This document shows positions 38,701 to 40,555 of a DNA stretch of 64,000 nt, piece after piece. The notes below the pieces were generated by a model that had not been told where the DNA came from, searched no databases, and saw only the letters and a program-made list of their open reading frames with translations. A program made the translations under genes and the position numbers. The stretch spans positions 1 through 64,000 of the forward strand of contig CAKTXO010000001.1 of NCBI GenBank assembly GCA_934630985.1. The letters are read 5' to 3'. The stretch is from an uncultured Oscillospiraceae bacterium (GTDB lineage: Bacteria; Bacillota; Clostridia; Oscillospirales; Oscillospiraceae). The number at the start of each line of letters is the position of its first letter. The first letter of the stretch is position 1.

Positions 38701-40235
38701 ATGAAGCCCAGAAGAAACTCCAGGATACCTTGGCAGCAGACCCTCAGGCCGATGTTACGGACCTTCAAAATCAGCTGGAAAACCTGCGCAAACTCCGGGA
38801 TGCCCACAAGGCCGTGGCAGACCAGGCCCGGAAAAATGCGGAAGATCAGCGTGCTTTGGCGGACGCGGCGGCCCAGAAAGCCCAGAAACTTCTGGATGAG
38901 GCCCAAAAGGCCCAGACGGATGCAGATAAGGCCCTGGAAAACGCCAGAAATACGCCACCCTCGGTGCAAACCGGCGGCGACCTGACCCTGAACGCGGGAG
39001 GCAGCATCGGTGAAGAGGACAACGCCCTGGATACCCAGGTGGGCGGAAAAACCAACCTGAAATCCGGCGGCAATGTAAACCTGTCGGAGCAGGGCGATAT
39101 GCACCTGGGCGAGGTACAAAATCCTGAGAACGCGGAACTCCGTCTGGACAGCACCGGCGGCATCACTTCCGACTCCGTGCTGGGCGGCTCCCACCTGGAA
39201 GCCAACGCACTGGGCGGCAGCCTGGATGTGCAGACCGATGTGGACGGCATTTCCGGCACAGCGGCAGAGAATATCACCGTGAACAATGCCGGAGACCTGG
39301 AAATGGGGGATTTGACCGCCAATGGCCTGGTCAACGTTAAAGCCGGTGGACACCTGACGGCAGGGACCGTTCCGGAGGGAACCGCAAACATCACAGCGGG
39401 TACCCTGCACCTGACCGCCGGGACAGGCAGCTCCATCGGACAGGAAGAACACCATCTGGTGGTGGATACGGACCGGGTTTCCGCAAAGGGTGTGGAAGTA
39501 TATCTGGACTTCCTGAAAGATGTGATCATCGACCATATTCAGGGCGACCGTGTAGACATCGATGTAAATGGCGGCGTAGGAGCCGGAGACGGTGTTCCGG
39601 AACACATTACAGCAGGAACTCTGGAACTGGACGCACTGGGCGATATTGGTTCTGAAAAGAGACCCCTCATTATCCGTGTACCCGGCGATGTCCATATTAA
39701 CAGCAGGTTTGGCAGTATCTTTGTACGGAATATTTACAGCGTTGCCATGCTGGCCCCCATCCGTGGATTTGGAAACATCGTCAGCGACAGGGACTTCCGA
39801 TTCATGCCCTACGGCTTTGCAAGACTTCGTCCCGAAACCCTGGCAGGGGAGACCCTCACACTGAAAGAGGTATGGGGTACCCGCAGCGTTACCATCACTG
39901 GACAGAGATTGGAAGAAATTCAAGGCGATGTCCTCTACATCTGGGCGTTGGAAGCCGACGGCATCACCCTGACCCACAGTCTGCGACATCTGCACCTGAA
40001 CCGGGCAACCATCCAGTCCATGACATCCCAGGGCTACAGATGGCTCCTGTTCCGTGTAGGAAACAGCCTGGTCCTGATCCACCTGGAAGCACTGTCAGAC
40101 GGGGACTACCTCATCACCCTGGATCCCGAAAACCAGGAGATCCCCCTCAGTGCCGAACTGAACGAGACCCCCCTGACGGTACCCTCCGAGGAAATCTTCA
40201 GCGCAGCCCTCACAGCCCCCTTAGACAGACCGTAA
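11775..40235 (+). CDS. Giant secreted repeat protein (9,486 residues), probable adhesin or surface fibre
   Basis: One uninterrupted frame of 28.5 kb; GGGGGG lies 6 bases before the ATG. Residues 1-35 are a classic signal peptide (basic start, hydrophobic core, ALA cleavage site before EG). A low-complexity linker runs to about 115. RTX-like Gly/Asp repeats lie near 355-486. InlB-like beta modules occur near 1004-1067, 1600-1900 and 2770-3030. Very long solenoid regions of about 75-residue units (VGVG-type strand, then A-x-V-x-A strands) fill most of 600-6000. A predominantly helical insert spans 2355-2656. Tyr-rich beta segments follow to about 7850, then filamentous-haemagglutinin-like repeats with SIG motifs and a coiled coil at 8924-9062. 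No LPxTG, SLH, choline-binding or C-terminal membrane segment is visible. Predicted mass is about 1 MDa. It looks like an exported adhesin or fibre; the function is not established. Confidence 0.95.
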   Translation: MKRSTQKRRSPFASLTAALLCVLLLCALVPVTALAEGTEPPSVSTQGVEDGTGAAPVASGGTEGNASETSVVSAPAGAAAQSGEAGAGESTQTTQTETVEWTAPQGEATLAEVNKGEENTLGTPEQFENDKPSITVTETYQDEDLNKKPERVEAVLTEGGGQLAQEDIPQNPTGKTSELTQNEADGTYSRTVVTESENAIQKAINKAFESLTADTTSLTVTVGAGEYQGGLNISRADAQAKTIANGVNNEALNAGKLVLYILAEDSYEKNADGSIDKETVSADSEGKATLTGDVNVSGISLVLAGLVMLGGAINTNGNLNLYGSASGESYSIVATNSDTQLDTQSGQGGVIRIQTGAGDDTVLVAAQGSYEILADLGSGDNKLEYTTCVSENYVNQLNVATGDGNNSVQLNHSFGTLKAQVQTGTGADRIVLLGGIKANRENSTLSVNAGGGQDLICLDTSLADALKTVALNAGAGQDTLNLTGALYSGSLTEGSNLNGNATGLTLVNGNQNTIRLDIENRSVEVFTDSLTNKQSENITDLAAVTPSSFKNYVYTGPMDKALTASWENQDLFLTNLLIQGGNGNVELGNMVLPGVNLVVDGKTVKVSGKVEAGSVTIQASDSDTHGTTVPVAGEISGSLFDFNSAASITVTDQASITATTGGVNLTAQSRQDRALIDLIPGLTETTNFINVKIGAAKAFVYGAITALMGSISIVANAVSNLDVSNEKLAALFVPLAVGVAITEAIVDIRNAKLTAGGDITAQADSQMNVNAAATTGKLPVSFAVAVGVNESRVTVGGTSQLEASGNVNLLSNATANVSAAASKGDMSGNSGGFVAVDAAVQNCAAQVQDQATIQAGGDVNILATAPFRGSANAITSGNADGEDPAQADSVAGAASSVKDLLGVVVDVVKGQAMDFLSTTALGRLLGIQQSIGGKDYSITPQATKNGSVTAPSSANAFELCLETTFEDGKTYYINKGGKFTPMTADQIPADKKIPTDQRIYTKAEQVTFQVKANKGYTVDSVIVKYLPELSQTYTQITPQVQSVSEDGTVTYSFEMPTRNVTILATFKEGTAATGTGETPEQGSDAGIGDLFDDATQGTQDTGDNTQHQSENGKPTAGGIEIEIELTDNGDISAYSKTEDTTLSQDKTYYTKEGTNYKMVTAPTQDKLADYFELRGTLAVDLAKANSGDTLYAEPGKYFVLTVNPASHYALVTNSLTASYDISYRAVQEAKFGSGKYYTYDAQSDTFREATVEQGAAIPEDTTYYKEASERVTEQITPSDTGVYMVRVPVTAARGGAKVITLNAGFALENSTTVPTDRTSTPQNQGSAASSQLAGALAVGVNINDNDASVTTTGTVTAGGTVTVKAEGSYASVVKADGSPVEKPEEPTPGPETGGQEIPETTPEQYLAEYTVYIKPSVGQALTLDETRSDAAKGLFVLKVASATAFPYTPNGVQFTYVDATGSSVTTAAAFDSATKTYKVDLSSLGIQRGSQVNIDFAAPAASGAAIEGEYLVNNTLVIDGTQNGTIRHLSGKPGSGVFAFAITPREGYQYDTQTPAWVRYTKQGAAGGANTQETVQLQSDQKGNYYLKLAQLDGLVAGTEIRIGASFAINEKAVTTEMQKDGTVDAAVGTVTVTDLPNTNLMQVGKEVTVTVTAADESYTSVDVTLRYRPAGALQDTVETITLNAGFTGTFKMPDADVMLIANFHAKQHTVAVELGSDSTAQNATASDIQASVNAGAVGDTVVISMTDTGSQAGRKIQNVVIKVTGTGFTGQLEATASQAGSYEFIIPATLNGKDLRSESVTFTALVTLADKAAQIAVADTYRNGSISVESSRADAGEEVVITAAPNDGYKVKNGSVKLELTSGTSTTILTAMKNAAGKYVAKLPATLAAGTVIAVKAEFTPGVSSLQPAPGSSAVSVGAAVGVNVAKHSNSAVVRNAIIRADGLELAADSSEVQAVVSAASGYSDASIGVGGAVTVLVGSAKTLALVENNADLTLGSGGLNISAAADTSFENEADGSAKGQGSSLGVGASIAVSVTGVDTLAWVEDGVAIKSLTPDGIGSVNIEANTVESSLVSARAGSAGGISVTPVLTLGVSGARTEARLGHHPIALRANKDISIRAESNLTRKMAADASAAGGSVGVGGSFVISVLNDSTVSRLNRSASGRNVSVTTFARNHLSAESNAGANGAASSDNAQSPAPEASSEEEAGDSDGESDRQAANALSGAQRLSGSVGTSNTAPASLGAAASRRTGAATTEGSIQVAAAFVLNIQSIHASAEITDDLTVEAIAQDGESGHLTVESLAQNTGKLRANGSASQGRIGVGVAVALNIVEYTNKALLGNSEIKASHLKVYAGIPEEEKKSSQETVDKNQVGWLEELVRKTVTEQVEEVVKALGLSDLLTPEQIGTVTGQIVDATLKALLEGTGLEQLAQNNPYDTLKENLTGLMAQFMAIPDSLKKLVNDLMGGDVQADTAAQTWQNIRGELVNYLKTDGWKSIAGILESRIVDVTKPLLEEVLKNKDTSGLTTQRFSQAIKTALVGENGILLGAADLVVQKLAEIINRGLQTVPGIDGPVLPQNIAGLRATNLHTVVTENLGHLAGNLSQELTRGLCDAEKLMAFVKGLNGTVVKEKVESALSAAGKALTNAALDTFTELLDVKLQATSREPGHSFTTEAISGASAQKVSVAGSVALAILKGETAAIVAASEENNPKVLAVTQDALIRALGNQYEKTVATAAENSKGEADANMGAGSNDPNAAAGSGTGETPTASQGVFKAYAGENGKVEFDAIPNATKETTENGITTKVESYLVTITPNTGYQTQDSLSLTYRDASGAAQTLALQYQKDDIYFDNQYGCYGLILQYVTTTQNGETTYSVNVILDKDLAGVTKKLDVSAESPVELRADFMGSLKVTVNGTNNADDFTTQKADGKYTNTYSIKNGTTLQGKVKLVEMDGSLSSITNKATLYGAARDRLAVIVKAENGFVLDTLKFVTGTKETPITVKDLSIVDAEGGTAYLFYMPDRDTDIQVTFRAASPSDSAQTPPVTNAAGKSVGVGAGFAMTSTTVEVVAGIGDNRVVRAGSLDVRSDAIRDTQTAGVAGTDPLATASQGKQQHTSKDVALDAAVALNITNDVIRSYIGKNTRITTAGDNNVQISVDGTEDYVNVQISASRTGTTATKSSAFAAGTSTAVGASAAINIVNARVENAMLGQIQSDGDVYIGTFTFNRDNSEALATAMGADMDRYLNKVAKGVESTETSANKLMAGDYFSNDTGSKPQNQTQQNANAALDQNANGGQTSANASLSSNALRTQNAQGADSSAASGTANNGVGQANSTGAQKLPNVNPTGAQKFQVAAAVGLNITNHKATTTVAGNVSGANVRIFNTNHGNFKTLGTGMAMSQARNANSIAAAVAISVDGNEAITLVSGDITAKKTEKSGTTLGDVQFESDLTQNMDGAYKGLLAAQALAGAVSGAGKVSIAGSLAIVVDNAKSKVIVAMLDGNGNDIATKSNNIRIEGGNIRIFASDKTKLAIRAGGVSLSKGSKAGVGAAFGLVYGNDQVTVQIGNYTDIRGESLEITANKLRVDRSDFESAIQAGTFITDTSKLTDEEKANAKTGFINLDKRGEDGSYTLDVNVSTSDALSLVNALNVFSSANYYVDAVAGSIMSSPASATGTSSASVAGSVAMIFFKNQVLAQLGRGVCVTLTGDKSQNPGMTLEAKDDANVRVLAGSLSAAPSKAGVGVTVGCVSNQDVVEASLGDDCVILVQKGGYNQTASGAFDVMVVTVAASASTGTAPANLSVGGTVNVIANNNTVSSLVGNNCSIEAQDTLTVTSQVDTDELLVTLSASGGNAKVAAGGTVAVIVDQAKALTQIGASTLTSTQGGMDITSRNRERLINVAASASAAMAAGGSASAAGVVGVLVSETEAKVLVASGARLTAQKDVNILASANSLLAEVALSVAVAPSATAVGGEVLVNVLNHKAIVELGSAAVESLGGNVTVHSSGEDTAVIVGVAVGASGTGNTVSGTIPVTVSTNAIETRVGAGSQITAFDSVDISADLQALYALAAGGISVGTTGVGATVGTLVLSNSVLTTVETGSRITAKTYDSGSNILQNRYNRRRGVNISANARETVVMAEVSAAAGTGNAITGTVATLVVSNKVKAEIGDAVTVTVGVEGDKDSEEGDLSVDASDDTFVVEFAGALSAAGSVGVGATVVVGVFDKNVKASVGNSGSVNASGTVSVTAENKSTLDLLAVAFGASGSTAVAGDVNALVFMNSTQASLGGNVTGANAIRVRANDDSKLLNIGIGVAASGAAAVTAVAVVTYFENKTLAQVLDKALLQAGNGGVEVIAVSREFVSGDAAGMSGGGTAGVGGTLDVVVLRFRTEALTGSNVTIRTTGDLTVRAEDNYGLAAAVVTLAASGTAAVGVNALVSVSFATVRAAIGVENTVEARNVTVRGSSQRDLLSVSASVAGSGVAAVGVNLSVVVAGALMSRDAHDSLYGTVENGGSTYTLYTFTPKGSGSVTLYEQGGSFYKAKTDSQGKEQRDSNNQLILEAFTVSEEDRKYLAPAAMNPETQVSGAFAAGNGQYLQGRDPSQKVGQSLQGDGQKLGTEDYGNYGQESTDTAPVKGDGKLYIKNSDGTYTAITDEEASTTYRNTQRYLYDTRNSTYVETDLTSANTFNDSTFAATGGTGYTVQKLPQLSDATSAIIGGNSLVTAAENIRVLASDNLNANMISGSIAVGGGGAGVGVGLTVSVLSSNVNALVDTGAVLSAGGNIEVKSWVGAKAQSVKTHSDRNNRVSNSGTNEQMDALGIPAQENSTIRLISVTAGGGFVGVGVSGAVLVVTSESNAILRGSVAKAANLYVESCMNFGDVLTVNTGISAGAVAVNVSIGATYFQGSSVAAIDGNGRIENISGTIRVLGSGTTNSQVAVAALAAGGVAVNAGIATAINLTKVRTYVGKNVTVSAPNALLVVSHDFTANAQGGILSISAGAVATGACVVVVVNKLDARAYVGFAPDETVIGESGSIQVRSITVTAEAAGKTEVLGAGIAGGAIAGNGIVAVGLGFITNIGAIRGVDITTGDLTVKAAIDGDVHVVSTGVTGGAVAVGATVDVAYIGSVNKAILDLTGAKVKVTGGVRVQAGSQDKPNDSYSRIIAVTGSAGSAAVGINLALAFNKAVNNAELLGLTGSMEAESLGVLAYGSAKAHTLVVNAALGGVTASATLAFAWVGSQQQARLDTAENLTVQKDVLVSSVLSAVSAEDLTAEQKKGSEDKSTTVRFTKVAESRIYTASAGMLTATGNGAVALSDGTSSAWASFGGKAGKVAVSNTAASTAYAGIENFSLGGVSVGVMMGYSFASGTFEAVLNAQKALTCEDITVTNTYTSLADTNVTPASGGVSATLTNIGLNTAVACATTTANTGISGTGTLDVHGNMAVTAQGTAQANANIVTPTASFSVVAVTANVAVAVNNVRQNTFVRDCSLNTVTGDVTLVSNLNKNSQMGAKARVGASTATSGSVSYANLTANACVANFNAVHTALVSGISGTIHGTLSVMANTASLADAGVYSGSAASYYSGTVTVVYAYAGGSSKADLYLEKNKKLRVGKLNLTNQYQTKATAESKQSDNGISVNMAAADLNVAYAEACSAACAGIEGDGSLSAEDGEGDSLIVLCQGTAAADAKILPANVSIAGVKLAANNVFSKVTAQHTAHIGSESTAPDVSSNGNISVISRFNESGDGATATVGSGNSSNVNVSLLGVTESLALAEMEAQAKAAIVNGTIRAKGNVDVQMLGRLIAKAEVYNGSTLGLYNATVMVVRANAKGSMEALLNAKTIEAATVNVKNDYYAQSEAETGFAGGLVAGIGSASSNVAYATTSSTAKAAFGAAAGGNITGSISLENLGHVSAKALGRSATVTVSGLNVAVNVINADLNAVQNTSFTYGGKLDIKGDVNIRSEILREGDFGKADAQTGSTAGASISLVGASANKATAATATQNTLTVRGVGENRMTLTGSFTARAKSVTESFAKAALPQSLGLASIGSMISDSSTRDVVSVTVTGACMEIDGTFKAESIGNTASTSEAHKAGGVGVVGATATTSDAKVGAASDKPQTVGLTVTGGSIQALEDIILRAYNTGKAQSIVKKGTEVSGIGITKTSLPTNSWYSTNVSVTGGAVLTAEGSITLTSEDTTEAKADATGTNIGFAINADYTKGENHITSNNTVTIGAKLQADDSLTVTADSKATMTAKTVADGGGFFTKGTLTAINELIRSCLITVAENSDLSANHGSLSICANAGENDVITTTAKITSGGVVALGEVQTNLTLKTTSKVDVHDVGSIQNRFGAVTIRANVSQNGVVTNSSADCSGLGVAPDVHNQATIELNSDVNIRNVKVIEGRYVYINAVLKKLDVYSYGYAKGSGLGANIDAMNDLTVSLTANTRVEGVTVIGHDGAVINATSEPDYLDANVHTDARVQLNAIGDAYAKSKVITREAATVTVQDLTYKGASIRIDNREITGDRILHEEHTGGFIHKHTSDQSKFQSSSSITVKNITLYLGDAAAGVFIDVSEKSGVRQVGIRNEEQIWMEAGSTLTFGNIANYLPGYAYLYGSVTGLTVYDQSMLPALTVTNSTNMDLIFKSMTYVNTGFVNPKVFIDGKRSSDYKLLHTQYAPEFTVTSSGTGGVRLMGLIPVYNGTATITWIGETGGALTAVSQVGSAAGAISPLWAHTLVVSGAALVGSSSEKFSPWIFSKNAAVGRVQVSALRDIYMSVTGLGIEWVKELPDDPQPTGQDIQVELSNIQSVEGNVYLSLEKGRKIYWVVGTTTVTIPVPETLDYVVGSQVNLANNYIIQGMDMLERYLTAYDPAEDLYLYQLPNGSLIYADKNGNIARIVENGITSNVGNYQFIYGPDGKVQQINLSGGISIDLLTGRLTVEEDASFEVLTQVVTRQWLETVGLFDGMTIRLTKNVGGKQIEWETRLVQAQGFASDGKQYYYVEGLYPRFENVLSSGNAENRTVYYLVERDGNAVKFYALSAVTDQRVDHKEKFNGDFLMIENGEVETHNGYYRDARTKGNALLAKNADYLDKVRIEANGTDFTFDNFLGTNLTVTVKRENGVLGYYVNGQKLSVSETVYGVTVTDPTSPLYHIFWNAAYVTQVQSQVEVTGTNITLDANFANNTFGITQIRHVTWRPHYAWTNRTFQAMQKSVVVQYYKLEEVSASISNESQYSGVRFTAPDPNDSQKTVYFYEFKDENGNTYYADGLDGNAKRVNVEQKEVKHQEALGYSKLLLDGKEVTYGTDTGVACFDNKQPDMVLNNVKYYRLGMMDEDGNIVYHPYKFQEPILENGQDTGKKEDVEYILYVAVSGDQVSIVKEKQRPDIAPEKGKDEGYWQDSANNRYEKGEPNQTSISVVQTKENGTKETVSVQGSFEAFTKDQSIPYYRKTTVENNTTVYTFYKQTGTDTNGTALYALCTDTPINWVLTGNVFLNYKPEGDSGSTTQPLTQRDGTNERYLLANKTEFDNWQKDKRLKLYYTDGKECQEYEILCKWEGIKRTYQLVYADGQQYGTVESGYTQEAQFKEWTETYHVATFTANSKSVRFDINSRENFIDPTRHSAEQNSQVLVLRFGSAGDTITFTGKIADIGLKTTHLPTNAVVNGSDAYQVTESMYLTKSGLIVNIKGDFASKFDGKVYTSTKLIAEELGKLAVSKNLTGVNENGETIYVDSQNHVYVMNHQGLFHCAETDHTMTEAETLGILYEVQPTQNSGPKITVLKGQNITLERLTDHIAHDINNISTTGNWRYDGTFYYSADGENGWTAIPEGNVQVKNGVITVSYFDSKAQRNVELRIYKGPAQDDLKEITFMEFATYDKDGNPVYVKAGSDGSVVMVGAPATQEISTVESGTDYTVKNITAGENVEIRVNDPNGSLFNGNDDPQAPCVVAKEKATIISAGGAGSIGTEDKPLNIQAKEVEFLNQDMEQVIVKDTYVYIDQGDTSLDGNIVVDGVIWKLETADGSVTAADKTLTVKNGGTASILTNKEPTATSSGNVELKTITVTGKDSTLQVQAPGAVKTEALTVTDGGTADIDAGTIHVTGNETVTGGSTVTKTAEGNITVDGNREVTGSTLTETSTNGSIAVGGDETVTGGSTVTKDAKGDITVGGDQRVTGSTLTETSSNGSIETKGNVTLADSEAHLTAHKDLTVEGNLAVTGGTLKAQAETGSVTLTKLRTWQTTTDFQAGADMRFDDWMSAESKNTVSVGGTFGIRTQGGTSFETYEQGYGNRAFVKYADTDNNTNALFSLSAGSVGTKDNWLVVDIPAELTMKLPKVGDLYVDVLELIVAQEQSMKPIWMTQDDLLLDGYCITTRDNPKVNEFPGRDPKTGKEGLVGDYLKNISTETAETTFKLPESADLAHRFTAGGRNLEDILDGVAVKSMIGAELDSKALAGILGDQKREELLQNLGMLNGLSQEQKQSLLNPNHAEAAMKAILQLGSGAVDAIYTALKTTNAEEQQKFLAQLLDIQTGGKTDKQPIENLDRLIGELLTDEEWEELFQKAIREHETPTSQDTGETEPRAFHGEIGISTGVTTLYNDGDIHLAVTGTSDLTAENIKSERGDVYLDVQSGSILAAGDGPHITGENIRLNASGSIGTQDKPIITEQVKEAPGVVVNVLPGTQKVHGEISLDAQGQKRFVWTMDVDLVYDWVRLDDLSAAKRLDANAQNGSIYVTEQTGNMGLGSLTAADHVSVQAPGILADTRTPEQKAAGTPNIQGTTGTLHSTDAQIGTEQAPITVKITDHLTASAEENVNLKSQEDLYVTADTQNGKLNIDGDQNLTVDNTAASANGSGDMPVGTVTAGGTAELRAVGDILGAEDRSLVSADQIILSAGGSIGSPEDPLRVDTASGNTGSGTLTATAKDRIDLEEITGDLTIDRVVSGTDTVLTAPGSMTDANGNATAEAADSQKKANDAKNLSDAAQAESSVRDQYASALEQTAAQKQTLAAQAQKKLDEAQKKLQDTLAADPQADVTDLQNQLENLRKLRDAHKAVADQARKNAEDQRALADAAAQKAQKLLDEAQKAQTDADKALENARNTPPSVQTGGDLTLNAGGSIGEEDNALDTQVGGKTNLKSGGNVNLSEQGDMHLGEVQNPENAELRLDSTGGITSDSVLGGSHLEANALGGSLDVQTDVDGISGTAAENITVNNAGDLEMGDLTANGLVNVKAGGHLTAGTVPEGTANITAGTLHLTAGTGSSIGQEEHHLVVDTDRVSAKGVEVYLDFLKDVIIDHIQGDRVDIDVNGGVGAGDGVPEHITAGTLELDALGDIGSEKRPLIIRVPGDVHINSRFGSIFVRNIYSVAMLAPIRGFGNIVSDRDFRFMPYGFARLRPETLAGETLTLKEVWGTRSVTITGQRLEEIQGDVLYIWALEADGITLTHSLRHLHLNRATIQSMTSQGYRWLLFRVGNSLVLIHLEALSDGDYLITLDPENQEIPLSAELNETPLTVPSEEIFSAALTAPLDRP
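12838..13230 (+). repeat. RTX-like Gly/Asp repeats inside the giant protein
   Basis: Six spaced copies follow the pattern x-G-x-G-x-D/N-x-hydrophobic-x: GAGDDTVLV, GSGDNKLEY, GDGNNSVQL, GTGADRIVL, GGGQDLICL and GAGQDTLNL, each separated by about 15-25 residues. The pattern resembles calcium-binding RTX nonapeptides, although the copies are spaced rather than contiguous. Calcium binding is inferred. Confidence 0.6.
18838..19740 (+). other. Helical insert in the giant protein
   Basis: Residues about 2355-2656 break the beta-type repeats with a Leu/Lys/Glu-rich, predicted helical segment (for example WLEELVRKTVTEQVEEVVKA and ILESRIVDVTKPLLEEVLKN). It has no Gly-Val-Gly repeats. Its role is unknown; an embedded helical domain or stalk is possible. 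Confidence 0.7.
35976..36239 (+). repeat. 132-bp tandem duplication inside the giant gene
   Basis: Two adjacent 44-codon units begin GNETVTGGSTVTK and GDETVTGGSTVTK and end in TETSTNGSIAVG and TETSSNGSIETK. They are mostly identical in protein and DNA, a recent in-frame duplication. Confidence 0.9.
38545..38960 (+). other. Coiled-coil segment of the giant protein
   Basis: Residues about 8924-9062 are Ala/Gln/Lys/Glu-rich with heptad character (AQAQKKLDEAQKKLQDTLA, KAQKLLDEAQKAQTDADKAL). They lie between two SIG-motif repeat blocks and could form a rigid spacer. Confidence 0.8.
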
Positions 40236-40263
40236 GGCTTCTCCTCGGCAACAACCAAGCAAA

Positions 40264-40295
40264 CTGCCCCAACCTCCTTGCGGAGGTTGGGGCAG
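40264..40295 (+). terminator. Hairpin after the giant gene
   Basis: A perfect 14-bp stem (CTGCCCCAACCTCC and its complement) with a TTGC tetraloop lies 28 bases after the stop codon. It is followed by AATATTTAG, a poor U-tract, so termination may be partial. Confidence 0.65.
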
Positions 40296-40301
40296 AATAT
40301 T

Positions 40302-40378
40302 TAGATGGGTTCGAATTACGGTGGAGGAAGAACGAATGTGTTCCCGAGTGACAGATTTCGATGGCTGACTTTGCGAAG
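40302..40378. repeat. 77-bp direct repeat, copy 1
   Basis: Identical over 77 bases to 44427-44503. It starts TAGATGGGTTCGAATTACGG and ends GCTGACTTTGCGAAG. The flanks differ. The two copies bracket the two-component/lipoprotein module. The remaining gene-free DNA between 40379 and 40555 holds no recognisable feature. Confidence 0.95.
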
Positions 40379-40555
40379 CAATATCAACCCGGACTTCGGT
40401 TTTGAATTTGGGGCAGTATAGTGGGAAGTTGTGAATTACCGTGTCTTTGTGTACTTTGGTTCGGGTCTTGCTTCCACAAGTGGGGAAGTGAACCCATTGT
40501 GCTGTCTCTTGTTGTATATTCATGTGTGGTTCCTCAGCGAATGCCAGGAGAAGAA

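Noticed and set aside
34485-40082. Minus-strand open frame of 1,865 codons inside the giant gene
   Set aside because: Its codons are exactly aligned with those of the giant gene, so its stops correspond to sense TTA, CTA and TCA, which this gene rarely uses. Its product has no family resemblance and no ribosome binding site was seen.
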